39,185 nt of DNA from an uncultured Mollicutes bacterium (GTDB lineage Bacteria > Bacillota_I > Bacilli_A > RF39 > UBA660): positions 1 to 39,185 of the forward strand of contig UQQI01000009.1 of assembly GCA_900543055.1 (NCBI GenBank), written 5' to 3'. The first letter of the stretch is position 1; every line of letters starts with the position of its first letter. Position numbers and translations under genes: made by a program. The notes under the pieces were generated by a model that was given only the letters and a program-made list of their open reading frames with translations, did not search any database and was not told the origin of the DNA. Below are positions 1 to 8,233 of the stretch, one piece after another.

Positions 1-3
1 AAT

Positions 4-681
4 ATGCTTTGGGATATATTATATATAGTAATAGGTTTAGTAGTAGGATTAGTAATAGGATTTCTAGTAGCTAGAAAATTAATGAAAAAAGAATTAAAAA
101 AGGACCTTAGGTTTATAATTATTTTTATATTAGTAGTAACTATATCTTTTATATACTTGTTCCAATCAACGTATGCTAAATATAAAAAACAAGTTAACTC
201 TAATGTAAACTCTACTATAGCAAGTTGGAATATTAAAATAAATAATGAAACAATCAATAATAAAAAAACATTAACAAATAGTATTACACCTACATTCTAT
301 GAAAATGAATATGTAAAAGAAAATACACTTGCTCCAGGAATAAAAGGATATTTCGATATAAATATTGATTCTTCAAAAGTTGATGTAGATTTTAATTATG
401 AAGTAAATGCAGTACTTAATAATAGTACTAATCTAACAGATTTCAAAATAACAGATTATGAATTAAATGATTCTGGTACTAAGCAAAACTTTAATACAAC
501 AGGTATTTCAAATTCACTTCCAAAAAATACTAAAAATACTAAAATTAGATTTTACGTAGAATGGATTGACGATGATACTAATGTAATGAACAATATAGAA
601 GATACAACTTATGCAACAAATCATGATGATGTAAAATATGTTTTAACAATTAAATTTACTCAAAAGAAAGAAAGTAACTGA
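4..681 (+). CDS. TasA/camelysin-like surface protein with a doubled N-terminal membrane region (5' end may lie outside the window)
   Basis: The 225-residue reading frame starts three bases from the window edge and is open to it, so the true start could lie upstream. Residues 1-26 form a Gly/Val-rich membrane segment ending in 'FLVARKLMKKELKK', which resembles the N-terminus of the small YneF (UPF0154) membrane proteins. A second hydrophobic segment (residues about 36-55) ends in 'STYAKYKKQ' and is followed by 'NSTIASWNIKINNE', the pattern of SipW-dependent TasA-like secreted proteins. An internal start at 82 (residue 27) would leave only the second segment, but no good ribosome binding site precedes it. 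The rest is a beta-rich, Asn-rich extracellular domain without cysteines. It is convergent with the 682-1425 gene. Surface location is well supported; the function is inferred. Confidence 0.7.
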   Translation: MLWDILYIVIGLVVGLVIGFLVARKLMKKELKKDLRFIIIFILVVTISFIYLFQSTYAKYKKQVNSNVNSTIASWNIKINNETINNKKTLTNSITPTFYENEYVKENTLAPGIKGYFDINIDSSKVDVDFNYEVNAVLNNSTNLTDFKITDYELNDSGTKQNFNTTGISNSLPKNTKNTKIRFYVEWIDDDTNVMNNIEDTTYATNHDDVKYVLTIKFTQKKESN

Positions 682-696
682 TTAATTACTTTCTTT
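667..696. terminator. Bidirectional terminator between two convergent surface genes
   Basis: An 11-bp perfect inverted repeat (AAAGAAAGTAA / TTACTTTCTTT) has an 8-base loop and is flanked by T-rich sequence in both directions. It covers the last codons of both convergent genes, so both proteins end in Lys-Glu-Ser-Asn. Confidence 0.75.
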
Positions 697-1425
697 TATT
701 TGTTCTACTTTTAATTTTATTCCCATTTGAATACAAGGCATACCACTACTCTTTTCATACTCTCCACATTTTTCTCCAAAATAGTTATCCACATCATCTT
801 TTTCCAAATAAAGATTTTCTCTATTTGCCTCAAAATTAGAAGCATTAATAGTCATATCTAAAACATACGCACCATTAACTAATCTATAATAATTAACTGA
901 TGGGTCAAAGGTATATAAATTATCTAATTGAAAATATTTATCTTCTTCATATGCCCAATTTGCTGTTACAGTAAATGCTAAATAATCACCAGCACTTAAT
1001 AATTCTTTTGTTGAACTAGTTTTAATAATAAATGGATAACGACTCTCAAACTTACTAAGAGTTGATGTTCCATCACCAATATCAACATATTTACCAAATA
1101 CCACTAAACTGTTTAATTCGTAACTAAAATTAGCTGGAACTTCTCCAAGATTATGAATTAATACCTCATGTTTAAAATCAAGCATTCCTGGTTTCATATC
1201 ACTTATATTTATATTTACTTTACTAGTAGAAACTCCATCAGCATTAAATTCAACATCCCAAGAAGCTACATTTGCATCAATTGAAGTTTCTGCTCGTGAA
1301 ACATAAGTAAACCAAGCAAAAATATTAACACCAATTAAGAAAAATATAAAAATCAAACTTTGAATTAACAATTTTCTTCTATCTTTTTGAAGCCCATTAT
1401 AAATATTAATTAATATCGCATTCAT
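682..1425 (-). CDS. TasA/camelysin-like membrane or fibre protein, last gene of the eight-gene operon
   Basis: This 247-residue protein has a short cytoplasmic N-terminus ending in 'QKDRRKLL', one membrane segment (residues about 18-38), then 'FAWFTYVSRAETSIDANVASWDVEFN'-type sequence, the signature of SipW-processed TasA-like subunits. The extracellular part is beta-rich and includes a 'KPGMLDFKHEVLIHNLGEVP' stretch, typical of TasA-family proteins where 'N-x-G' beta strands follow the signal. Two cysteines lie near the C-terminus ('EKCGEYE' and 'MPCIQM') and could form a disulphide. The start is supported by a GGAGGTG ribosome binding site. It lies 20 bp after a signal peptidase gene, its probable processing enzyme. 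The role as a minor fibre subunit is inferred. Confidence 0.75.
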   Translation of the reverse strand: MNAILINIYNGLQKDRRKLLIQSLIFIFFLIGVNIFAWFTYVSRAETSIDANVASWDVEFNADGVSTSKVNINISDMKPGMLDFKHEVLIHNLGEVPANFSYELNSLVVFGKYVDIGDGTSTLSKFESRYPFIIKTSSTKELLSAGDYLAFTVTANWAYEEDKYFQLDNLYTFDPSVNYYRLVNGAYVLDMTINASNFEANRENLYLEKDDVDNYFGEKCGEYEKSSGMPCIQMGIKLKVEQIKESN

Positions 1426-1445
1426 AAGAGCACCTCCGAGAATTC

Positions 1446-2240
1446 TTAAATTATTTCGTCATCATGATTATTAGTAATAATATTTACCTCTTTTAAAGAA
1501 TTATCTATTTCTTCACTTTCTGAAACATTATCACTAGAGATAACAGGTATACTTAAATCATCTGATACACTATTATTTTCAAGTATATTAGAAACAATAA
1601 CTGGTTTATCTTCATCGTTATTATCAACATTATTACTATCAATATGATTAACTTTATAATTTATTTCTTTTTTATTAATTTCTTGTAGTTCATTATTTTC
1701 TAGCTTAATATCAGTAATTGTTTGTAATATTTCTAAGACAATTACTAATACTAATGGACAAAATATTAAACAGAAAAATCCAAGTTGACTTTTAACCACA
1801 TGATTTATTTGAGTTACTACTGGTACAACACCAACTACTTTTCCAAGAATTTGACTTTCAGTAATTGATGGGTCTTCTACACTGTTCTTAACACCCTTAG
1901 TAGTGAAAATTCTACCATTACTTTCTTCTTCAATCTTGATAATTCTATGTGTTACAAGTTTATTTTCAAGTCCTCCTCGATTACCAATAAAAGCAATATC
2001 ATCTCCAACTTTTAATTTCTTATTATCAAAATCTTTAACTGCAATAACATCATTTACATTATAAACACCTTTCATGGAACCTGTTGCTACTGTAAATAAT
2101 CTAAATCCAAAGACACTATTATTTCCAGACAATCTTTGTACACAAATAAATACAACATATAATATTAATATTGTGAAAAATATCGTTTTTAGTGTTCCAT
2201 ACACAATTTTAAAAATCTTATTATTAAATATACTACCCAT
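1446..2240 (-). CDS. sipW: Signal peptidase I, SipW (S26B) type
   Basis: This 264-residue membrane serine protease is of the archaeal/ER type used to process TasA-like proteins. Membrane segments lie at residues about 13-34 and 151-172. The catalytic serine is in 'VATGSM' (Ser55), the histidine in 'LVTHRI' (His98), and an acidic box 'VEDPS' (Asp123) follows; the lysine of classical bacterial signal peptidases is absent, as expected for SipW. A cytoplasmic tail of about 90 residues is very rich in Asn, Asp, Glu and Ser and is longer than usual. The gene starts one base after the DUF2357-like gene and precedes a TasA-like gene, so its substrates are probably the TasA-like proteins of this operon. 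Catalytic assignment is firm; substrate choice is inferred. Confidence 0.88.
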   Translation of the reverse strand: MGSIFNNKIFKIVYGTLKTIFFTILILYVVFICVQRLSGNNSVFGFRLFTVATGSMKGVYNVNDVIAVKDFDNKKLKVGDDIAFIGNRGGLENKLVTHRIIKIEEESNGRIFTTKGVKNSVEDPSITESQILGKVVGVVPVVTQINHVVKSQLGFFCLIFCPLVLVIVLEILQTITDIKLENNELQEINKKEINYKVNHIDSNNVDNNDEDKPVIVSNILENNSVSDDLSIPVISSDNVSESEEIDNSLKEVNIITNNHDDEII

Positions 2241-2241
2241 T

Positions 2242-3345
2242 TTATTCTCCCTTTAAGTTATTAAAAACACTGTCAATTGAACTATTCTCACGCTTAAATC
2301 TTTCAACTAAGATTCCTTTAATATTATTAGATTTTCTAATATTATCTTTTTTAATCATATCACACTGCTTAATAAACATCTCTTTAATTTTATCTTCATC
2401 TACATCTTCCATACTATCAAGCAAATTATTAATAAGTCTTTTCATCATTTGGTTAATAATATTAGATTCATTATTAGATGTACTATTCTCAATCAAGTTT
2501 TTATTGGCGATAAATGTCATAAGAAAAGCTTGATCATATTGATTTTTTAAATTACCTTTATCAAAGTAATCTTTTTTATTCTTCTCTCTTTTATCCTTAC
2601 TTACAAACGCTTGGATGTAATTCCATAACTCTTCAGCTTTTTTAAAGTTTGGATTCTTTAAAATTACATTGGTATGCCTGATAGGGCTTCTAACAGGAGG
2701 TACGTGTAACTTAGCAAGTGTTGTATATAATTCACTTCCAAAGAAACCATCCATCTGAATTTTTATTTTTTTCAGTCTATCTTCAAAAGAAAAACCATTC
2801 TTTGCTCCACCAGTACCTTTTATGACCTTTGATGTATCATTTATTTCAAACTTTACATTTATTTCTTCACTATTAACTTTAGAATTAGCGATATATATCA
2901 TATTATTTTTATCAAGACAATATGATGTACCTCCAGTTGCAGAGACTCTTTCTTCGTAAAAATTTCTTAAATTATTTAAAAGAGTAAATATAAATCTATT
3001 TTCATAAGTATCTAAACTTTCTTCACGATTTATATTCAAAATTTTAGATGGTTTTACATCACCATTTTTATCAATTTTTTGAATAAAATTAGTATGCTGT
3101 GTAAGATGAATAACAGATTCAACTGTTACTTTACGAGCAAGTTCTACTTTTACTATTTCTTCTTCATTAATGATAAAACGTTTGGGATTTCTAAGAATAT
3201 TGTCAAGATAAGGCAAAACATCTTCGATAATATCTATCCACTCATAATCAAGTTCTTTCATATCATAATCACGTTTTACATTTAATGTAGAATTAATATT
3301 ATTTAAAAACTCTTCATTATTTTCTAATATATCACCATTATCCAT
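2242..3345 (-). CDS. DUF2357-like (McrC N-domain type) protein without a visible nuclease domain
   Basis: This 367-residue soluble protein carries the motif 'EESLDTYENRFIFTLL', typical of DUF2357 proteins, followed by 'SPIRHTNVILKNPNF', also found in that family. DUF2357 is the adaptor domain of McrC-type proteins and normally leads into a PD-(D/E)xK nuclease. Here no D...ExK nuclease motif follows: the C-terminal 120 residues are a charged, helical, Asn/Lys-rich segment. The chosen ATG at 3345 has a GGAGGTG ribosome binding site; a GTG start 15 bases upstream is less likely. It lies 21 bases after the McrB-like ATPase gene, its expected partner. In McrBC complexes this domain stimulates the ATPase; a non-nuclease role is inferred here. 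Confidence 0.65.
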   Translation of the reverse strand: MDNGDILENNEEFLNNINSTLNVKRDYDMKELDYEWIDIIEDVLPYLDNILRNPKRFIINEEEIVKVELARKVTVESVIHLTQHTNFIQKIDKNGDVKPSKILNINREESLDTYENRFIFTLLNNLRNFYEERVSATGGTSYCLDKNNMIYIANSKVNSEEINVKFEINDTSKVIKGTGGAKNGFSFEDRLKKIKIQMDGFFGSELYTTLAKLHVPPVRSPIRHTNVILKNPNFKKAEELWNYIQAFVSKDKREKNKKDYFDKGNLKNQYDQAFLMTFIANKNLIENSTSNNESNIINQMMKRLINNLLDSMEDVDEDKIKEMFIKQCDMIKKDNIRKSNNIKGILVERFKRENSSIDSVFNNLKGE

Positions 3346-3366
3346 AATATTCACCTCCACTATTTA

Positions 3367-4908
3367 TTAAACCATTTTTTGAAGTCTTCTTAAGTAATCT
3401 TTACATTCATTAAAGTTTTCTTTGCCAAACTCTTTATCTAAGAATTCAATAAACGGATCAATTTCATCTCTAATATAAGCAAGATTTAATTGTTCAAATT
3501 TACGCAAAATCTTACGTGCTATATAATAATCAACTCCATCTACTTCTGTACCACCGCAAGCAACATAAGTTGCAACAAAATCTTTCATCTGCTTAACAAT
3601 ACGATTACCAAAAGCTATACGGAAATGCTTGATAACATAATCATCCATTGAATTTATTTTCTCGCTCATACCATCCGTTAGTGGATGTTCTTGTTTTGCT
3701 TTAGCAAATAATCCTTCTAAGTATGAACTATTAATATTCATTGAATCTGTATCAATTGGGTCAAACACTTGACCTTTATCATTAATATCTATTGGCATAG
3801 CACGGTCATATACTTTATCAGTAACTGCAAATGTAGAGTCATCATTATTGATTGTTCCGATATACCACATATTACCTGGAATATGTAACTTACCAGCTTC
3901 TAATTTCTTAGGATCAGTATCCCATGAACTAGGAACAAGTTCAATTACCCATTCATCACGACTTGGCATTTCTAGAATAGATAACATTTCTGCAAAATAG
4001 TACTCAACACGAGCAATATTCATTTCATCTAGTACTGTTACATAAACATCATCTGTATATCCAGCAAGATACATCCATTTAAGTACTTCAGTCTCATTAA
4101 ACTTCTTAGTAAACTCATTGAAATAACCAAAAAGTTCAGTTCTATCTCTCCAAGATGGTTGAACTGATGCGATAATTGCATCATTTCTTATAAATTTACC
4201 CCAAGCATAAGCAAGAGAAGTTTTACCAGTACCAGAAATACCTTGTAAAATAACTAGCTTAGTAGCACTAAGACCAGATATAAATAATCTAATCATATTA
4301 GAAGTATAATAAAGTTTTAATTTAGAAGCAGCAAAGTTTCTAAACAATTCAACTAATTCTTCTAATGTGAATGTATTATTATAATTTTGAATCTTATAAT
4401 TCATATATTCTACATCAATAGCATGTAACTTAGAGAATCTTATGTTATCAAGATTTTCTGTCTCCTCACTACCTTGATTTTCACTATTTTCTTCTTCATT
4501 TGTAATAACAGCCTCTTCTGTAGGCTTAAGTCCAAGCTGAGACACCTTCATAGCAAGAATCTTTTCCTTTTCTTGTACTAAATCAGCGACTTGTTTATTT
4601 AATGATCCAATCTCTTCTAACATACTTTCTTGTTCTACTAAAGTCTTTCTAAACTTAACATATTTTCGTATTACAAACCATATAAGTAAAATAATAAGTA
4701 AAAGGACAATAAGCATTACAATAACTGCAATTACAACAAGTACCCATTCACTCATATTAAAATATTTTCTATAAAATTCAATAGTATAAAGATATTCAGA
4801 AATATTAAACATTTGAATAATACCACCAAATAGTCCTTTAAATATCATTCCAACGCCAGAAAAGAAAACAGACATAAATTCAAATAAAAATCTAACAAAT
4901 GTATCCAT
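3367..4908 (-). CDS. Membrane-anchored McrB-like AAA+ ATPase with a coiled coil
   Basis: The ATG at 4908 follows a strong AGGAGG site; the frame also opens at an upstream TTG, but that overlaps the site itself. In the 513-residue protein, residues about 5-35 are amphipathic or hydrophobic, about 54-81 form a strong membrane helix, and about 85-123 are predicted coiled coil. The AAA+ core has Walker A 'GISGTGKTS' (about 223-231), Walker B 'VTVLDEMN' (about 290-297), sensor-1 'YIGTINNDDST' and an arginine-finger region 'VYDRAMPID'. The 'DEMNIARVEYYFAEML' sequence is of the McrB/MoxR-like type. Known McrB proteins are soluble GTPases that drive McrC; a membrane anchor is unusual. The gene is tightly flanked by an unknown protein and a DUF2357-like gene and lies among SipW/TasA-like genes, so the motor probably acts at the inner face of the membrane. 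Confidence 0.82.
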   Translation of the reverse strand: MDTFVRFLFEFMSVFFSGVGMIFKGLFGGIIQMFNISEYLYTIEFYRKYFNMSEWVLVVIAVIVMLIVLLLIILLIWFVIRKYVKFRKTLVEQESMLEEIGSLNKQVADLVQEKEKILAMKVSQLGLKPTEEAVITNEEENSENQGSEETENLDNIRFSKLHAIDVEYMNYKIQNYNNTFTLEELVELFRNFAASKLKLYYTSNMIRLFISGLSATKLVILQGISGTGKTSLAYAWGKFIRNDAIIASVQPSWRDRTELFGYFNEFTKKFNETEVLKWMYLAGYTDDVYVTVLDEMNIARVEYYFAEMLSILEMPSRDEWVIELVPSSWDTDPKKLEAGKLHIPGNMWYIGTINNDDSTFAVTDKVYDRAMPIDINDKGQVFDPIDTDSMNINSSYLEGLFAKAKQEHPLTDGMSEKINSMDDYVIKHFRIAFGNRIVKQMKDFVATYVACGGTEVDGVDYYIARKILRKFEQLNLAYIRDEIDPFIEFLDKEFGKENFNECKDYLRRLQKMV

Positions 4909-4909
4909 C

Positions 4910-5953
4910 CTACTCCTCCTCAAACATCAAAACACTAATACCTTCATTCTCATATTCCATAAAAAACTTTTTATCTTTTTCTTTGCAACCACTAACCACT
5001 AAGTAATTAAACATTCCCTCATTATAAATATTATCAGTCTTTTTATAAATATCTTGAATATAAGTAAAATCTTGTATACAACCAAATAAATAATCAAAAG
5101 AAAATGCCTCTTTCTGATTTAAATATAAATTATAATTAACAAGAAATACAACATGCTTTCTAATTAAAGGATTATCCATTAACTCATATACTTTATTTTT
5201 AATTTTTCCTCTATATATAAAATCATCACTAAGTTCTACAAAATATAATTTATCTCTATTTTTTATATTTTTAATAATATCAATAGAAATCTTTTTCATA
5301 ATTAAATTAAACTTAGAAAAATCATAATCCTCATGAGAGTACACTCTTCTAACTAACCCTTTTCTATAGTTATTAAGTAGTTTTATATTATAATTAAGTA
5401 CTAAATAAGAATAATTACTATTCTTAAACTTTCTATTTTCTATATAAAAGAACTCATCTTGATAATTAAATATTTTAGAAGTATTTGTATAATACTCTTT
5501 AACTAAACTAATTAATTTTATTAATCTTTCTCCAATTAAATTATTAAGTAAACTATTTTCTTTTATAAATTTAGAAACAACATCTACTACATCATCTCTA
5601 TCTTTATAATTTAATAAATCCATTTTAGTTATTTCATAAGAAATATCTTTTAACTCTTTTATAATTTTAACATTATTAGAATATTCTTCATTACTAACTT
5701 GTAGTTCATAATTTCTATATTCATCTAATAATTCTTCCATACAACCTGTAAACTCTTTTTTTAATACCTCTTCATTAAACTCTAAAACATCTACTGTATG
5801 AAATATATCATAATAATAATTATCAATATATGTTTTAAAATAAGTTGCAAATACATCTTTTATAAACTTATTATCTTTATTATAAATAAGCAATCCGTAT
5901 TTTATAAGGCAATTAGTCTTATAACTTATAAAAATATCTATTAAATTATTCAT
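4910..5953 (-). CDS. Unknown 347-residue soluble protein upstream of the McrB-like ATPase
   Basis: I do not recognise a family with confidence. No signal peptide or membrane segment is visible. The N-terminal two thirds are helical and very rich in Tyr, Asn, Lys and Asp. The C-terminal third alternates strands and helices ('LYFVELSDD', 'HVVFLVNYN', 'GCIQDF', 'FNYLVVSG', 'GISVLMFEEE'), reminiscent of half a TIM-type barrel such as a degenerate EAL domain; this is a weak impression only. A good AAGGTG ribosome binding site precedes the ATG. Its stop lies one base before the start of the ATPase gene, whose ribosome binding site it contains, so the two are translationally coupled and probably act together at the cytoplasmic side. 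Confidence 0.7.
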   Translation of the reverse strand: MNNLIDIFISYKTNCLIKYGLLIYNKDNKFIKDVFATYFKTYIDNYYYDIFHTVDVLEFNEEVLKKEFTGCMEELLDEYRNYELQVSNEEYSNNVKIIKELKDISYEITKMDLLNYKDRDDVVDVVSKFIKENSLLNNLIGERLIKLISLVKEYYTNTSKIFNYQDEFFYIENRKFKNSNYSYLVLNYNIKLLNNYRKGLVRRVYSHEDYDFSKFNLIMKKISIDIIKNIKNRDKLYFVELSDDFIYRGKIKNKVYELMDNPLIRKHVVFLVNYNLYLNQKEAFSFDYLFGCIQDFTYIQDIYKKTDNIYNEGMFNYLVVSGCKEKDKKFFMEYENEGISVLMFEEE

Positions 5954-5998
5954 CTAATCACCTTCTTCTAGTCTATTAAATTATAACACATAACTTTT

Positions 5999-6931
5999 CT
6001 ATTTTGCAGTAGTAACTGAAACTTTTATTATAGGACTCTTAGTTCCAATTGGGTATGTATAATCTTTCTTTACATCATTTTTATAAAAAATAATTGAATT
6101 ATTAGAACTTGCATTAACTTTAAATGAAAAACTATCTACAAATTCATAACCATCTACTTTAGTAGTACCATATTTTCCATCTATTCTATTTAAATATAAA
6201 TTATTAGTTAAATCACAAAAAACATTATGAGGATTAAAAGAAATAGAAACAATTGCTGAAAAACACTTATCTTTATCAGTATCACTTAACTTAGAATAAT
6301 CATCAATACTTATTTGATCACCTACTTTATAACTTCCAAAAGCCTCACTTACTTCATAATAAGTAACTGAATTAGTAAGATTTAATGTCATATATTTTGA
6401 ATTTACACTATCTTCTATACTATAAGAAAAATTACTCTTAGCAACTCCTATATTGTAAAATGCTGATAATTTCTTTGTATAAGGAGAATTTGATATAACA
6501 CTTGTCTCTACAGTAGCAACATCTCCTTCAAAAAAGTTTCTTGTTGGAGTAACAGTTATTTGATATGAATCATTTTGACCATCTTCATAAATTACTCCAC
6601 TATTTTTACTTAGACTACATGTAACATTACTTGAACATTTAACTTCTATATTATAAGAAATATCTGCCTTAGTGCGTCTTTCATCATTCTTTCTATTAGA
6701 TAAGTCAATAGTTAATGTATAAGGATTAACACCATCCCAATTATTAATAGAATAACCTTTTCTATTTACTGTTAAAATACTACTAGTAAAATAAAATGAC
6801 TTAGTTTCAAGAATAAAGTTATTAATAATATTATAAATATATTTACCAAATGTAATACCACAAAAAAGAAATACTATAAGACAAGCCATAACAATAATAC
6901 TTAATTTTTTATGTTCTCTAATATACTGCAT
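5999..6931 (-). CDS. Secreted or membrane-anchored beta-rich surface protein (TasA-like class)
   Basis: This 310-residue protein begins 'MQYIREHKKLS', has one hydrophobic segment (residues about 11-29) and then 'GKYIYNIINNFILETKSFYFTSSIL', a pseudopilin- or TasA-like start. The remaining 260 residues are extracellular, beta-rich and dominated by Asn, Ser, Thr and Tyr, with four or more cysteines ('VKCSSNVTCS', 'DKCFSAIV', 'VFCDLTNN') able to form disulphides. Repeated 'xYTLTIDLSN'-type strands suggest one or two immunoglobulin-like sandwiches. It is the third gene of the operon that starts at the 8188 promoter, 11 bases after the previous gene. A signal-peptidase site after the membrane segment is plausible but not certain. 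The exact role is unknown. Confidence 0.65.
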   Translation of the reverse strand: MQYIREHKKLSIIVMACLIVFLFCGITFGKYIYNIINNFILETKSFYFTSSILTVNRKGYSINNWDGVNPYTLTIDLSNRKNDERRTKADISYNIEVKCSSNVTCSLSKNSGVIYEDGQNDSYQITVTPTRNFFEGDVATVETSVISNSPYTKKLSAFYNIGVAKSNFSYSIEDSVNSKYMTLNLTNSVTYYEVSEAFGSYKVGDQISIDDYSKLSDTDKDKCFSAIVSISFNPHNVFCDLTNNLYLNRIDGKYGTTKVDGYEFVDSFSFKVNASSNNSIIFYKNDVKKDYTYPIGTKSPIIKVSVTTAK

Positions 6932-6942
6932 AACTCACCATC

Positions 6943-7551
6943 CTACATTTGTTTAGAATTAATATCTACCTCAATACTTTCAATATAATTTTCATAAGTT
7001 GTATCTTTTGCATACTCTTTTGGAAAATTAATAACTAATGTATATACATCTGTTGTTTTATCTTTATAGTACATTTCATACTTCTCATTATTTTTATAAA
7101 GATTATACCAAGCACCATCTACATCTTGTACCAAACTACTTCCTCCAAATATATTAGTTGAGTTATTATCATCATAATTTTCATTACGATAAAGTTTAAT
7201 ATTTATTGGTAAATTTGTAGTTGTTTTAACACTAACACTATAATAAATATCTACATCTGTATCATTTTTTTCATTAAAATTAGAAACACTAAACTTATAT
7301 ACATATGGATTATCACTTGGTACTATTCCATCGGGTTCTAAATTAAAAGATAAATTATCAGTTCCAAGTATATATAATGCCCTCTTTATATTAGCATTTA
7401 ATTTAGTATTAACTTCATATCTTGCGTAAGCTACTTGAAAAAGATAACCTGCTAAAAAAAGTAATGAAAAAAGTAAAAATACAAAAAGAAGAAATCTTCT
7501 TTTCTCTTCATAATACTTACTATGTCTAAATTTATCTATAAAAGCAATCAT
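6943..7551 (-). CDS. TasA/camelysin-like surface protein
   Basis: In this 202-residue protein, a basic N-terminus 'HSKYYEEKRRF' is followed by a membrane segment (residues about 20-42) and 'VAYARYEVNTKLNANIKR', matching the 'YA-x-Y' pattern of SipW-dependent signal peptides. The mature part (about 155 residues) is a beta-sandwich type sequence ('PYVYKFSVSNFNEKNDTDVD') ending in 'ESIEVDINSKQM', without cysteines. The start has an AGGTG ribosome binding site and lies 8 bases after the preceding TasA-like gene. Likely translocated by Sec and cleaved by one of the two SipW enzymes; it could be a fibre subunit or an accessory anchor. The family assignment rests on the signal region and overall architecture rather than on a specific conserved core. 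Confidence 0.7.
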   Translation of the reverse strand: MIAFIDKFRHSKYYEEKRRFLLFVFLLFSLLFLAGYLFQVAYARYEVNTKLNANIKRALYILGTDNLSFNLEPDGIVPSDNPYVYKFSVSNFNEKNDTDVDIYYSVSVKTTTNLPINIKLYRNENYDDNNSTNIFGGSSLVQDVDGAWYNLYKNNEKYEMYYKDKTTDVYTLVINFPKEYAKDTTYENYIESIEVDINSKQM

Positions 7552-7559
7552 CTAAACAC

Positions 7560-8168
7560 CTACTCACTATATGGAACTATTTTTTCACCATTATATTGTA
7601 CAGCATGAAAACTAATAGAAATAAAGTTTTCTAAAGAAGCATCGTCTGAAGTTATACCCTCTACTTCTTCATCATCAAAAATAAATCCAAATGATAAATC
7701 AATTACTTTTTTATTATTTATGTCATCCAAAGTAATTAAACCTGTATAAGTATTTTCTCCAGTTCTAATTAAATTTCCATTACTCGATTTAAATCCTGTA
7801 CAAGTTAATAATTTATTATCATCTTTTTGTTTATCAATAATTGTAAAATCATATAATATAGCAACTCCACTTTCACTAGGATCTAACGTAAAAGAAATAT
7901 TACCATTAGCACCAGGAGAAATAGTACCAGGACGTGTATGAGAAGAACTATTAAGTATAATATTATCAAGTATAACCCCATTTTCACTATTCAATATAAT
8001 ATCTTGTCCATTAATATTTAATTTAATACCAGAAACTTTACTAGCAACACTTCCATCAATTGAAGATTCATAAGATGAATAACTACTAATAGAATTATAG
8101 TATAAAAAAGCAAAGCAAATAATAACAATAAAACTAAATATAATTATTTTTAACTTACTACTCTTCAT
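7560..8168 (-). CDS. TasA-like surface protein, first gene of the eight-gene operon
   Basis: The ATG at 8168 is preceded by a consensus AGGAGG site; the frame extends to a TTG 18 bases upstream, but that would place the site inside the gene. The 202-residue protein starts 'MKSSKLKIIIF', has a membrane segment (residues about 6-23), then 'SISSYSSYESSIDGSVASKVSGIKLNING', a Ser-rich version of the TasA-like signal boundary. The 'PGTISPGANGNISFTLDPSES' stretch is like the 'lkPG..g.f.f.v.N.g' motif seen in TasA/CalY-type proteins. It is transcribed from an extended -10 promoter just upstream. Likely a secreted fibre component; that role is inferred. Confidence 0.7.
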   Translation of the reverse strand: MKSSKLKIIIFSFIVIICFAFLYYNSISSYSSYESSIDGSVASKVSGIKLNINGQDIILNSENGVILDNIILNSSSHTRPGTISPGANGNISFTLDPSESGVAILYDFTIIDKQKDDNKLLTCTGFKSSNGNLIRTGENTYTGLITLDDINNKKVIDLSFGFIFDDEEVEGITSDDASLENFISISFHAVQYNGEKIVPYSE

Positions 8169-8187
8169 AAAGCCTCCTACTATCAAA

Positions 8188-8193
8188 ATTATA
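8188..8193 (-). promoter_or_regulatory. Extended -10 promoter for the eight-gene operon
   Basis: On the minus strand the element reads TATGATATAAT, an extended -10 (TGn-TATAAT). Transcription would begin near 8181, giving a short leader that contains the AGGAGG site of the first gene. It lies directly after the terminator of the preceding unit, so the operon 8168-682 has its own promoter. Confidence 0.6.
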
Positions 8194-8197
8194 TCAT

Positions 8198-8222
8198 AAA
8201 AAAAGATTATAGAAAATAATCT
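8198..8222 (-). terminator. Rho-independent terminator after the SipW/giant-protein unit
   Basis: On the minus strand a 7-bp stem (AGATTAT / ATAATCT) with a 5-base loop is followed by seven T residues. It lies 12 bases after the stop of the catalytically dead SipW-like gene and separates the two long surface operons. Confidence 0.65.
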
Positions 8223-8233
8223 ATAACCTTTTA

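Noticed and set aside
2242..4908. A McrBC restriction system
   Set aside because: The ATPase is membrane-anchored, the DUF2357-like protein shows no nuclease motif, there is no methyltransferase or modified-base reader domain nearby, and the genes lie in a surface-protein operon.
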